The notes under the pieces are model-generated. The model was not told where the DNA came from. It saw only the letters and a program-made list of their open reading frames with translations, and did no database searches. A stretch of DNA of 64,000 nt from Flaveria trinervia (taxonomy: Eukaryota; Streptophyta; Magnoliopsida; Asterales; Asteraceae), in assembly GCA_025506515.1 (NCBI GenBank), contig CM046457.1:40372231-40436230 (forward strand), given 5' to 3'. How positions within the stretch are numbered: position 1 is the first letter of the stretch; each line of letters begins with the position of its first letter. Positions 19,311 through 29,499 of the stretch are shown piece by piece. The translations under genes and the position numbers were made by a program.

Positions 19311-22300
19311 ATGGCGTCCATGCAGCTCAAACCGCGACACAACTGTGTAGCTTACCTCACCAAATCGCCATTCTGGGCTAAGTTCGATAATGCTATTGAT
19401 CTTATGGTCCAGTCACCCTACAAAACGGCCTTTCTTTTCAATCCAATCCTTCATGCCGAACCCCTTAACCAGTTTTGGATGAACGTCACCCTCACCACTG
19501 AGGAGAACAACACAGAGTCTCTCCGGTCGGTCGTCAACAACCACCAAGTGGTCATCACTCCCGATATACTTCGTCAAACCCTACACCTGGATGATGCCAC
19601 TTTTCCTGCTGGATATCCAAAGGGCACAACTGATTTATCCTTTGCCCACCATGGATATCAGGAAACCTTAGTGCCTCCACCATACTGAAGAAACATTTCC
19701 ATGATGCTGAACGTCTCATATTTCACATGGTAAATGTCTGTTTGGCTCCTAAGACTTCCTCTTGGGATCAAATGTCTACAAGGTGGCAGCAGGTATTATT
19801 CTCTATCCTTGAGCAACAGAACCTAAACTTCTTTGAAATCATTTTTCTGGAACTTAAGGACATGGCCTCAAAATCTATTTCTAACCGCTGGATATTATAT
19901 CCTCGGTTCATAATGGCCATAATAGAGAATCAGCTAAAAGCTGAGGGACTTGTTGGTCTCGGAGTCCCTGCAACGGCTGTATTACCTGAAGTATACTCCA
20001 GGGACAACTCTGACCAAACGTTGAAACAGGCTGCCCGGCTGCGAAAACCCACGCAGTTGGAACCCACAGCCACCACCTCCAGAACCAAAGTCCCCACCAA
20101 ACCCACTAAAAAGAAAACCAAAAAGGCTACTAAGGGAAATGAGTCCCCTGAGGATGCCCCTGCAACACAAATGCAGGCTATATCCACTGGTTATAACCCC
20201 CTAGTGGATATACGGACTTTCCCAGCCACAGCCGCTCAGGATTCCTCTCAAAAAGAGCCTGCAGCAACCACAGAAGGGGTACCCACCAATCTGGGATCTT
20301 CCTCATTTGAGGAGATTGCCATTGAAGAGCACCATTCTCTCCAGGTGCACACTGCTTTTACCCTATCTCCCCATGCAACCGCCCCCCAAAGTCCTACATT
20401 ACTTGTTGCACAAGTGCTGACTCAGTTGCACTCCTCACCCCCTCCCCAGATTCCAATTACTACTAGGAATACTTCTATCATTGAGGGGGAGGACCAAAGT
20501 GCAGCTGAGAACCCACAGCATAGGGGTTACAATATTCCTTCTCCTAGTGTAGCAATGGAGATTGGAACTTCTGGTGAGGCTGCCACTTCTCCTGCTTCAG
20601 CATATGATCAGGTTGTAGTTGGTACCATTACTAAGACCTTACCAGAAGCAACTGCTGATGATGGACAAAGTCCTGAGGCAGGAAGTCCCCAGTTCCAAGA
20701 CAAAGGGGCACATGCTACAACTGAGCTACACTCAGTGCATGTTCATCCTGATCCTATCAGGAGGTCAGGTGATTCAGTATCTACTGATGATGACCTGGGC
20801 TTCTTTTACGATGTAATCGCCCAAAACACCATCCTGGAAGAGGAGGTGAGCAGACTCAAAGAGCTGCTTGCCAAAACTTCTAAGGAACAAAGACCATCTG
20901 CCTCTACCACCTCACAGATGGCACCTTCATCTGAAGGTCTCACAAACACTAAGCCACTCCCAAAAACTCAGCCACCTGCCTCTGCTTCTGGCACTATTTC
21001 TCAGGAACAAAACCCTCCTGAGCAAATAGCTGCTATCCTTCAAAATTCCCTCCCTCTCATCACACCCATAATCACTGACATAGTGATCAAAGCCATTGAT
21101 GAGAGGCTTTCCTCAGTAATACAACCATTGATAGAGGAGGTTGTGGGCAAACAGCTTTCTGGCAATCAACCCCTTGCAACCAATGCAACCAAAAAGGGGG
21201 AGATTAAGTCAGTGAAAGCAAAAAGAAAGAGGAGTACAGAGGAGAAAGAAAAGGAGAAAGAAACAGAAGGGATAGTAGTGGAAAAGGAGTTGGAGTTGAA
21301 TGTGGAGACCGATAAAGAGAAGGAAAAAGAGAAAGCCTTGGAACTACTGATAAAAGAGGCTGATGCTGAACACAGCAGATCAATGGACAACATCATTGAT
21401 CAGCTGTTTAGGCAAGGCCATGACACCGATAAACTTGACTCTGAGATTCGACGATTAGAGATTGAAGAAATCCAGAATAGATGGGCAAGTTATGAAGTGT
21501 TAGAAAGAGAAAGGCTTGAGATCATGATTAGATTTATTGCAAAATATCTGGGAAGATCAATGATCAAAATCAAAGCTTGGTCCAGGGACAGTATCTTGGC
21601 AATCACCACCAAGATCTGTTCATCTGAAGCATATACAAGGGACTTGTTATTGAAGCTTTGAATGAAGCAGGAGCAGGGAGCAGGACTGAGCTAGCCAAAT
21701 ACTCAAAAGCAACACTCACCTCCAAAATGCTAACTCAGCCTGTCAACATTCCCTCTCCAAAACAACCACAACCACAACCCACGAAATCAACTCCCTTACC
21801 ATCTAAACCAACCGCCGATGATGCACCTAAGAAGAGGAAGAGAAGGGTGTTGAGGCTAGAAGAAGAAGAAGAAGAGGATGATGTGGAAGAAGATAGGTTG
21901 CCTCTGTCTGCAGTCCTAACATTGGCTAAAGCCAAACCCATGCCCATCACTCCCACCTCACAGATGGAAGCGGTGAGAGTAAAGATTTAAGAAGAACAGC
22001 AGCAAAAGCTTCATGATGATGAAATGCTGAAAAGCATTGACAAAACTTATGCTGCTTCGTCATCAATAATTAATATGAAGAAAGAAGCTCTAAGGTTGTA
22101 CACCCTTGCCAACACATTTCAATATCAGAAGGAAAAGGTGAGAGTATGGCCTGATCCTAGGGTGGCTCACAGGATTGTAAAGAAAGACATTCCTTCGAGA
22201 TACAAGGGCCAAGTCAAAAGGATCGTAGATGAAGAGATCACAGTGGTCCTTGTAGTATCACCCTGGGAGATTATAGAAGACTTCAAGAAGGCCTATGAGA

Positions 22301-22606
22301 CTAAACAACCACCCCAAAAGATGTTAGAGAACAGAATTATTAAAAAGGGGTTAGTCTACAAGAGGCTTGAGAACTTCAAACAAAATGAGCTCAGTCTGTT
22401 ACTTGAAGGGACTCATCCTGATGAGTTTGCATACAGACAGATTACAACAGTTGAGCTCAAAATGGTAAACAGGCCAAGTACATCTCAGAGCTGTATGGGC
22501 GAGAAGGATTGTTTGATGGTGAAGCCGAGAACCTGACCATGGAAGAACAAATTATGTTTCTCAGAGCACACACCAGAGAATCCTACAGGCTTATACATGG
22601 GAAATG
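19311..22606 (+). pseudogene. Element B third ORF (ORF3), nearly complete
   Basis: ATG at 19311 to a stop near 22606, about 1,099 codons in four main pieces (19311-19688, 19727-21661 of 644 codons, 21658-21990, 22024-22536). N-terminus: MASMQLKPRHNCVAYLTKSP, then NQFWMNVTL and VVITPDILRQTLHLDDATFP. Second block: VNVCLAPKTSSWDQMSTRWQ, LNFFEIIFLELKDMASK, and RWILYPRFIMAI. The middle is Pro/Ser/Thr/Gln-rich with STDDDLGFFYDV. A charged helix of KEKEKE type (about 21220-21350) and SRSMDNIIDQLFRQG follow. The tail has RVWPDPRVAHRIVKKDIP and LLLEGTHPDEFAYRQITTVE. The order of blocks is shared with elements A, C, E and partly F. Function unknown; no membrane segment seen. Confidence 0.85.
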
Positions 22607-22806
22607 AGTCTCATGGATGGGGGAACAGCTCAGTGTCCAATTCCCCAATACAGAGCTCCCATCCATACATTGCCAACCAAATCTCCAGAGACTCATTTCC
22701 AGGCCAGTGCTTATATGGGTCATCTTCTCAACTGATCAAGAAGGAAAAAGACCAACTATTCTGCCAACAATAAGTGGGACCTCAATAAAGTTAAAGGTTT
22801 TGGCTG

Positions 22807-22825
22807 CATTGGTTCGGGGGGAGTT
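22807..22825 (+). other. Element B polypurine tract
   Basis: GGTTCGGGGGGAGTT immediately precedes the 3' LTR start at 22826, the position of the plus-strand primer. Confidence 0.85.
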
Positions 22826-23672
22826 TATTGGACCAAAAGAACCAATGAGCCGGATCAGAAAAACCTTTAAGTCCCACAGACATCACAACAACTACTGAAG
22901 ACCACAACAGCTGAAGACAATAGCTGATTACAAAGTCTGAACACAAGTGCTGAAGACAAAGTCTGAAGACACAAGTGCTGAAGACACAAGTGCTGAAGAC
23001 AAAGTCTGAAGATACAAGTGCTAAAGACAAAGTCTGAAGACACAAGTGCTGAAGACAAAGTCTGAAGATACAAGTGCTGAAGACAAAGTCTGAAGACACA
23101 AGTGCTGAAGACAAAGTCTGAAGACACAGTGCTGAAGACAAAGTCTGAAGACACAAGTGCTGAAGACCAAAGTATCAGACGTTGTCACAACAGCTGAAGA
23201 GGTCTTCTTCAGTAGTTGTGATGGTTTACCTTTGAGTAGTTTTCTTTGTTTCAGTATTTGTAAAACAACTGAAGAGTATGTTCTTCAGTTGTTATAGTTT
23301 CATTAGTTTCTTTTCAGTAGTTGTAATAATAGTTAACACTTAGCATTTTTGTAAGAAGATGTCAGCTGTTTGATATCTTCAGTAGTTGCGTCAACTATCA
23401 GTAGTTGTAATAAATTCTGTTAGATGTCACTATCAAGTGACATCAGCAGACGTCACATCTCTTATATAAGAGGTGTTGACCTAATTGTAATTGTGACATT
23501 CCGTTACCACAAAAGCGAATATTGGATAAAATATTATTTGCAGAATTCTCTGTCTATAACCGTTTTTGTTCTTCATTGAATATCTCTTGGTTCTTGTGAA
23601 TTGGCTAATTCATTGTTAGAATTCCGCTGCTATACTCTCAAATCAATCAGACGTAGATCACTGATCCTAACA
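22826..23672 (+). repeat. Element B 3' LTR, full length with intact promoter block
   Basis: It starts TATTGGACC (TG mutated to TA) and ends GATCCTAACA, 847 bp. It keeps the block deleted from the 5' LTR: TGACATCAGCAGACGTCA (about 23440-23457) and TTATATAAG (23462-23470). Its minisatellite differs in unit order from that of the 5' LTR. Confidence 0.93.
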
Positions 23673-23677
23673 GAGAA
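23673..23677. repeat. Target site duplication of element B, right copy (GAGAA)
   Basis: This is the right-hand partner of 11439-11443. Confidence 0.95.
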
Positions 23678-24087
23678 TGTCTCATATTGCTGGGCAAGGA
23701 TCTCTCTATTGTTTGCCAAGACCTCATCAGTTCCTCCAAATTGTTCTTTTAGAGCAACCCAGAGGTCATGAGCAGTTTCATGATGCATAAGTCCAGAATA
23801 GATTTCATTAGGCAGTGCCATGGCCAGAATTCCATGGGCTTTAGCATCAATTTCAAACAGTTTCAGATCTTCATCTGAGTATTGCTCTTTCTTCTTCGGA
23901 ACCATCTCATTGGTCTAGATTACTCACCATAGGCTTATATGGTCCATGAACCACAGATTTCCAACAACCTGAACTGTTGACAGACAGGTGATGGAGCATT
24001 CGGCGTTGCCATATGTTATACTCACTCCTAACAAGCATCGGAGGCTTTGTTGAGGAGCCAGTGAGGATCATTGATTGATGTAGCCAT
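23678..24087 (-). pseudogene. gag: Element A gag, N-terminal part
   Basis: The minus strand starts with ATG at 24087 (MATSINDPH...). A frameshift near 24045 precedes the SEYNIWQRRMLHHLSVNSSG region, then KKEQYSDEDLKLFEIDAKAH, GILAMALPNEIYSGLMHHET, and LWVALKEQFGGTDEVLANNR. The last codons before element B are QQYETFS, continued at 11443. The SEYNIW start and the ALPxEIYSG capsid word match element B 12440-12830. Confidence 0.85.
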
Positions 24088-24304
24088 TTTCACCGATTCA
24101 AACAGCTTCAATGAAATTTTAACAGATCTAGCTCAAAAACTCAACAACTCAGTTTGAAACAAGACAATCTCAAATTAATTCACCGGAAGCAACAGAAAAT
24201 CAAACTCTGTAACCAATTCTTGCAAATTTGCTAATTCGATCAAACTTAGATATCAAAAGAGCAGTTTCAATGATGAATTGTTAAACCGGTCAATGATTAA
24301 TCTC
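24088..24304 (-). other. Element A 5' leader
   Basis: Untranslated sequence of about 215 bp between the PBS and the gag ATG. No internal structure is recognised beyond similarity to the element B leader. Confidence 0.6.
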
Positions 24305-24316
24305 GCTCTGATACCA
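24305..24316 (-). other. Element A primer-binding site (initiator tRNA-Met)
   Basis: The plus sequence GCTCTGATACCA is the complement of TGGTATCAGAGC, two bases from the LTR edge at 24319. It is an exact match to the usual plant copia PBS. Confidence 0.92.
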
Positions 24317-24318
24317 TT

Positions 24319-25151
24319 TGAAAGGATCGGGATCTAGTTTGATCAATTAGATTAAGATTTGCAGCGGAATAGAACAAGAATTAGACGAAATTTAAGCAAG
24401 AATAATATGAATATTCAATCAAACAGCGACGGTTATAGAGAGAGACAATTATCTGCAAAGAGAATATTTTTATTCACGCACAAGCTTCTTCTACAAAGAA
24501 ATTAGGTCAACATTCCTTTTATAAAGGAAAGTGACATCAGCTGATGTCACTTGATAGTGACAGCTAACTGATTTATACAAACAACTGAAAGTAGACTAAA
24601 CTACTGAAGATGTCCACAACAACTGAGGACACCTTCATAAAAAGCTAAGTACAAGCTAAAACTACAACTACTAAAGTTATAACATCTGAATTGTAAGAAC
24701 TTCAAATGTTTTATATAAAATAAAACTACTGATTACAAACTACTGAAAAGTAAACCATCACAACTACTGTAAAGAACTACTTCAGCTGTTGTGACAACTT
24801 CTGAGAACATGGTCTTCAGACTTTGTCTTCAGCAGTTGTCTTCAGACTTTGTCTTCAGCAGTTGTCTTCAGACTTTGTCTTCAGCTATTGTCTTTAGACT
24901 TTGTCTTCAGACTTTGTCTTCAGACTTTGTCTTCAGACTTTGTCTTCAGACTTTCTCTTCAGACTTTGTCTTCAGCTGTTGTCTTCAGCAGTTGTTTTTA
25001 GACTTTGTCTTCAGACTTTGTCTTCAGCTGTTGTCTTCAGACTTTGTCTTCAGACTTTGTCTTCAGCTGTTGTAGACCACTTCAGTTGTTATGATGTCTG
25101 TGCGACTTAAAGGTTTTTCTTATCTGGCTCATTGGTTCTTTTGGTCCAACA
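24319..25151 (-). repeat. Element A 5' LTR
   Basis: TGAAAGGATCGG to GGTCCAACA, 833 bp, pairing with 716-1507. A 20-bp perfect palindrome GTGACATCAGCTGATGTCAC (24531-24550) lies beside the TATA box (24517-24526). The minisatellite (about 24815-25070) is longer than in the 3' LTR. Confidence 0.95.
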
Positions 25152-25156
25152 AGGCT
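25152..25156. repeat. Target site duplication of element A, right copy (AGGCT)
   Basis: This is the right-hand partner of 711-715. Confidence 0.95.
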
Positions 25157-27479
25157 CTCACTTCAGCAAGTGATTACATCATTCAGACATTAACCATGGT
25201 AACTTAGCCCATTGATACTTCAACTGAAGATGTCTTTGAGGAGAGGAAATCCATCAGCCAAGAACTCCATGCTGGTGGTGATAGAGAAAATTTAGGTCCC
25301 ATTCTCTCATCCCCCAATGATTCTTAGGTGACTACCTTGCAAAACAAGGTCAATGATCAGCAACTTGAGATTTCTTATCTCAGGGAAAAACTAGCTGGGA
25401 GACCTCTAAGAAGAGCTCAACTAGTAACACAAGAACTTGCGAATGTGGTTGACCTAACCTCTAGCTTATCTATGCAAGTGGATGATGCTACCAAAAAGGG
25501 GGAGAAAGTCATAACACACACAAAACCTAGGAGTTCTTCACAGAGCATGGACATTGAATAGTCACCATCTTCATTTGCAACTATCCATACTCAGCAACTT
25601 CCTTAAGTTTACATTGATGTGGACTCTATAGACTCTTTCATTCAAAGTCTTTTTGAGGAAGGGATACCAAGGGCAATGTCATCTCCACCAACTTCCAATC
25701 ACATTACAAGATGGATGTGTGATGAAAATAGAAGAGCTCTTATCACTCAAAGAGTTCAAGGGCAGTAAGAAGTCTTAAACTTTCAGACTTTGAACTTCTA
25801 TGGAAGTCTTAACCTTGTAAGCATGCCACTTGTCAACTAAAGCCAATCTAGACAAGCTGACAGGCTGGCTGAAAGGATTCAAGATAGAATCACTGTAGAG
25901 TTCAGCTTCAAAAGGAAACTAAGGCAATCAGGCAATATCATTAGTCAAGTGGATGTTAAGGCAGACCCTAAGATTATCTTCATAGGGGAAACCTTGACTG
26001 AAGGCTTAGTGGTAGAACCTAAGAGCCCTATCTCCCCATCAACTGCTACAGAGGTTCATTCCCTTGATGAGACACTTGCTGGTGAAGTTGCATCTCAACC
26101 TCTCTCTGGCCGGAGCTTAGAAGCTACACCAAGCAATGAAGGCCAAAGCTCTCTCCACCCTAAGTCACAAAGGTCTATGAGTGACAAAAGGAAAAGAAAA
26201 ATGACTTATGAGGAAATTAAGGAGGAGGAGACAGATAGGAAAAGAAAGCTGAGGGGAGAAAGTTCCTCCAGTAGGTCTGCAAGACTCATTGAAGCTACTA
26301 TTGGGCTGCCCCCAGGCCAAACACTCAAAATGATGAGTTGAGGGCAGTCAGGATCAACTAGTTGCAGACCAGGAACTATGACATTGATAATATCATCTCC
26401 CTCTCCTTAGATGAATTCAATGAACTGGCTAACATGGAATTGTTAAGGAAAGAAAAGAGGCAGAGGATGCAAAATTACTTCTTCAAATCAAAGAAGAAAG
26501 AAGACAGAAAAGACTCCACAAGCATGTGCCTACTCTCTCCCTAGTTCAAGAAAGTCATGTACATGAGGATGTGGTTACAAAAGAACCTCAGGTAGACAAA
26601 GAGAAGGATTGGTTCAACATGATCAACTACCTGAGTGCCATAGGCCTCTATCAGGCCGATGCACTTCTTCCCTTACCCTTTGATTACATTAAGTTTGAGT
26701 ACCTCAAATAACATGAACTTGAGCTAACCATAGAAAAAAGATCACTAAGAGGAAGTTAAGGAAAGAAGCTGAAAAGTCAAGAGCCATCATCCAGAAAAGC
26801 ATGATGAAGTTTGCTAATAGGCAGAGGAAAATGAGCTTCTTGAAGCTGTATGGATTCTCCGGAAGGAGACTTGGCCCTATGTCTCTGTCCATGTTGGATG
26901 AGCACATTACGGTGATCAAGCTGAAGATTTAAAGAGGTGAACTTGCTGACTTACACTCCCCACCAAGTCAGGTCCCACAGGAAGTGGAGATTAAGGTTGA
27001 ACCGTTTGTGACAACACAACTTGAATCTCCTATTGAGCCTCGACACGCTTCCATTTCTGATCCATATCAGGGTTCTGTTCCCTCTTGATTTGAATCTATA
27101 AGAGAGGAAGACCCAACTAAGAAAGATAAAGAAGATCAATCAGGTGGTACAGGCCAGTCTTCTCAGTTAAAAGGTTCAAAGAGGGGAAAAATGATGGCTT
27201 CCAGACCAAAGCCAAAGAAGAAGAAGAAAGAAGCATCCATCTCCAAACCTCAAGATAAGTCAAAACATCTTGAGGATGTGCAACTAGAGGATGCTCCATC
27301 AATTCCAATTCAAATAACTCCTCTAGCATCAGGAAGACCCATCTTGTCCTGGACATACACTACAAATCCAGAAACATGGTATGTCATCAGAGATCAAGGT
27401 GTTGAGAATGTCTACACATGGCAAGACATGTTCAATTTGCCTCTGCATGATCTCTTTGACATGAGAAGACACTTTTGAC
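25157..27479 (+). pseudogene. Element F third-ORF fragment, downstream part
   Basis: This continues 1-715 beyond element A. Open pieces are 25328-25561, 25949-26341, 26362-26711 (frame change inside) and 27191-27478. Words include QQLEISYLREKLAGRPL (coiled-coil-like), DATKKGEKVI (element B ORF3 has NATKKGEIKS), KRKRKMTYEEIKEEETDRKR, EKDWFNMINYLSAIGLYQAD, a Lys-rich KPKKKKKEAS, and a C-terminal RPILSWTYTTNPETW with VENVYTWQDMFNLPL. The last words align by eye with the C-terminal words of C ORF3 (KPILRWFYNTETFELKLVRN) and E ORF3 (DDVYTLYKWPLFYD). It is the most diverged member of the ORF3 family here. Confidence 0.6.
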
Positions 27480-27806
27480 TCTACATTTATTTTGTTGTTG
27501 TGTAGATCATGTATCCAGCTAGCCATCAAAGTATGGCCTGCTGTAAGTTGTAGTATAAGTATCTTTTGTCCTTTGTGTCTTAAACCATTACTTTGAAAAC
27601 ACTTGTAAGGAACTAAAAAGCAATATACATAAACCTTGAAAACCAACTATTTGTGTTGTTCTTGTTCTATCTCTTATACACTTGTGTTTCTTAGCTCTCA
27701 ATAAAACTGGTTATCCGAGTTCCCCATTTGAACTATTAAGTGTTATTACACAATCTCCTCTTTGTGTTGTTGTGTTGTAAGCTTGTATCCTTCAAGGGTC
27801 CTGCCA
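27480..27806 (+). repeat. LTR-like stretch of element F (limits approximate)
   Basis: It lies between the end of the third ORF and a PBS. It contains a TATA-like AGTATAAGTATC (near 27550) and a polyadenylation word CAATAAAACTGG (near 27700). It ends TGCCA one base before TTGGTATCAAAGC. The start is not clear, as no PPT is visible, and no partner LTR is in the window. LTR identity rests on position and the PBS. Confidence 0.5.
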
Positions 27807-27807
27807 T

Positions 27808-27819
27808 TGGTATCAAAGC
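27808..27819 (+). other. Primer-binding site of element F (initiator tRNA-Met variant)
   Basis: TGGTATCAAAGC differs at one base from TGGTATCAGAGC and sits right after the LTR-like stretch. Confidence 0.65.
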
Positions 27820-27892
27820 TTTCCAGGCTGTTCATATAAGATCTCACTATCTTAAGATCCCTCACACACACAAAATACTTAACATCTCAAAT

Positions 27893-28135
27893 GACAGCTA
27901 TCTCCAAAGCTGATATGGAAACTTGAACCATGACAAAGTCCCTACTAATCTCTCTTGATGACTTGACACTTGGTGCCAAAGAATGGAAGGCTTTAACAAG
28001 TCTCTAGACTCAAGAATGTGGAGTTTGTTGTTACCAAACCTTACATACCAAGTACCTCCTTAGCTGCTGGCAGTGGTATGATCCCTAAGGTTGTGGCTGA
28101 TTACTTAGATGAAGATAGAAAGAGAGTAGAAATTG
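27893..28135 (+). pseudogene. gag: Element F gag start, degenerate
   Basis: A degenerate gag N-terminus follows the leader. One frame reads LLISLDDLTLGAKEWKAL, and another PSTSLAAGSGMIPKVVADYL then DEDRKRVEI up to the LTR of element E at 28136. There is at least one stop and frame change. The gag assignment rests on position after the PBS and on composition; no diagnostic motif is reached before the break. Confidence 0.45.
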
Positions 28136-28875
28136 TGTTAGGATCGTGTACTGGACGAATACTAACAGATTTACGCGTATACCAAAGAAAATAGTTCGGA
28201 ATCCTATTTGATTGGCGATCCAATAAGTGAGAACGCAAGTAGAATGAGTTAAGGATTGAATCTAAACGTTTAGAACGATAAGCAATCGATCTACTGCGAT
28301 CTATGAAGTTGGAGCAGGTTACTAGAGGTCTCTAGACGGCTAGGGTACGTCTAGGTATCAAAATATTCAAAGTGTCTCGTTTTTCCACGATCTAGGTGGT
28401 ATTATAGGTTAGGATTTCTCAATCGTGTGACTGGACCATTTGCATGGTTCAGTCATGCGATTAAGTCATACGGTTGATCCATTCGCACGACTGAGTGTTC
28501 AGTCGTGCGACTGAGTCAATCTCATGTTTCAATCATGCGACTGATCCATTCTCCTGGTTCATTCGTACGACTGGTTCATTAGCATGAAGTTGTTCATGCG
28601 TTTGGTCTATTAGCATGTGCCAATCGCATGAGAACTTCACATGATTAAGTTTGAATATGTTTCATAATCATTAATTGATTTAGATATTATTCAAACAACC
28701 ACAACCTACATAGTTAAGTCAATAAGTGTTATTACATACCAACCAATGAAATATTCAACATTATATAAGCACAACCACATATTGTATTTCATTTAGTACC
28801 CATACAATTACATATGTGTAAGACAATACAAACATATTATGTTAAGTTTAGAAACTAGGGACACATGTATCTACA
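28136..28875 (-). repeat. Element E 3' LTR
   Basis: TGTTAGGATCG to TCTACA, about 740 bp, followed on the right by AACTCCCCCTTGG, the PPT complement. The minus strand has a TATATAA core near 28761-28769. It is crowded with CATTCGCACGACTG / CAGTCGTGCGACTGAG-like words (about 28420-28640). The partner 5' LTR is missing because the element is truncated at about 59250. The left edge (28134 or 28136) cannot be fixed without a partner. Confidence 0.75.
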
Positions 28876-28891
28876 AACTCCCCCTTGGACC
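28876..28891 (-). other. Element E polypurine tract
   Basis: The plus sequence AACTCCCCCTTGGACC gives a minus-strand GGTCCAAGGGGGAGTT directly before the LTR. Confidence 0.8.
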
Positions 28892-28900
28892 TAGTTTCAT

Positions 28901-29089
28901 CTAATGTCTTACATCCTTCATGAGTTCCTCAAACTTCTTGTACTTCTCTTCTCTAGTGAGTCCAGCATGTATCTCAAAAGCAAAACAGAGTCGTATAACG
29001 TCCTGAATCTACAGAACTTGTACAATATCTTGAGAGTCATAGAATAGTGGCCACTTGTATAATGTATAGACATCATCTGCAGACAAGTT
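28901..29089 (-). pseudogene. Element E ORF3, C-terminal end
   Basis: The minus strand continues ORF3 across element C. It reads LSADDVYTLYKWPLFYDSQD, a TAG, then HAGLTREEKYKKFEELMKDV and a stop at 28901-28903, ten bases before the PPT. The stop-to-PPT spacing is short, so ORF3 uses almost all space before the LTR. The upstream part is 52307-55452. Confidence 0.7.
29085..29089. repeat. Target site duplication of element C, left copy (AAGTT)
   Basis: AAGTT precedes TGATAGGATAAAATG and recurs at 52302-52306 after the other LTR. Confidence 0.95.
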
Positions 29090-29403
29090 TGATAGGATAA
29101 AATGAATCAATATGTGATGATTTATGAACACAATTCAATGAAATTCACACAAAGTAATCAAATCAAAACAAGATATCAATAAACTTCAAGTTTTCATTAA
29201 TATCAAGCTAAGACAATTACAAGTATGAAAAGCAGGTTCGAATATCTTGTGTATTCTTTTCTATCTACCTGCAAATCTAAGCTATTTATACTGAAAACAA
29301 AAAGTAAAGGAACTAACAAATTACACAAATAGTCCCTATAGTATTACAAGCTATCAAAAGACAAATAAAGACAACATGTTAATCTTTCTTAGAGCACTTA
29401 ACG
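29090..29403 (-). repeat. Element C 3' LTR
   Basis: It begins TGATAGGATAAAATG and ends CACTTAACG (the partner ends CACTTAACA, so the terminal CA is mutated). The minus strand has TATAAATAG at 29283-29291. A minus-strand PPT (complement of ATACTCCCCCT, 29404-29414) lies beside it. Confidence 0.94.
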
Positions 29404-29499
29404 ATACTCCCCCTAAGATTGACATGGTCTTCTGTCTTCAAACTCTTCAAGCTTTGACTGCTAACTTTATCTTCAATTCTATCTTCAACCTTGACTTCA
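29404..29499 (-). other. Element C polypurine tract and ORF3 downstream region
   Basis: The minus strand reads AGGGGGAGTAT next to the LTR, as expected for a PPT. Between it and the ORF3 stop (about 29500) is about 80 bp without a recognisable feature. Confidence 0.75.

Larger units (their letters stand above)
11444..23672 (+). mobile_element. Element B: full-length Sirevirus-like Ty1/copia retrotransposon nested in element A
   Basis: B has two LTRs (11444-12148 and 22826-23672), duplication GAGAA, a degenerate initiator-Met PBS, a PPT and the order gag, protease, integrase, RT, RNase H, spacer, ORF3 on the plus strand, about 12.2 kb. It belongs to the same family as A, since proteins, LTR words and spacer are alike, and lies in opposite orientation inside the gag of A. 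Outside the minisatellite the LTRs differ by about 2 percent by eye, less than those of A, as expected for the inner insertion. The coding part is heavily broken and the 5' LTR has lost its TATA region. Confidence 0.95.
716..25151 (-). mobile_element. Element A: full-length Sirevirus-like Ty1/copia LTR retrotransposon, interrupted by element B
   Basis: A has two LTRs (716-1507 and 24319-25151), a 5-bp target duplication AGGCT, a PBS complementary to initiator tRNA-Met beside the right LTR, and a purine-rich PPT (complement of ACTCCCCCT) beside the left LTR. On the minus strand the order is LTR, PBS, gag, protease, integrase, RT, RNase H, spacer, third ORF, PPT, LTR. Integrase preceding RT defines Ty1/copia. 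Without element B and its duplication it is about 12.2 kb, long for copia but normal for Sireviruses. It is inserted in the third ORF of element F and is itself split in gag by B. The LTRs differ at roughly 5 percent by eye, mostly by transitions. All genes carry frameshifts, so it is not autonomous. Confidence 0.95.

Noticed and set aside
19311..22606. Third ORF as an envelope gene
   Set aside because: I see no signal peptide, hydrophobic fusion-like segment or C-terminal membrane anchor in A, B, C or E. The composition is acidic, Pro/Ser-rich and coiled-coil.
24305..24316. tRNA-like matches at LTR edges (also 12150, 27808, 47135, 51975)
   Set aside because: Only the 12-13 bases complementary to the tRNA-Met 3' end are present. 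They are primer-binding sites, not tRNA genes.
25157..28135. A host gene between elements A and E
   Set aside because: The Lys/Glu-rich open frames share blocks with retrotransposon third ORFs, and a PBS and gag-like start follow, so element F is the simpler reading.
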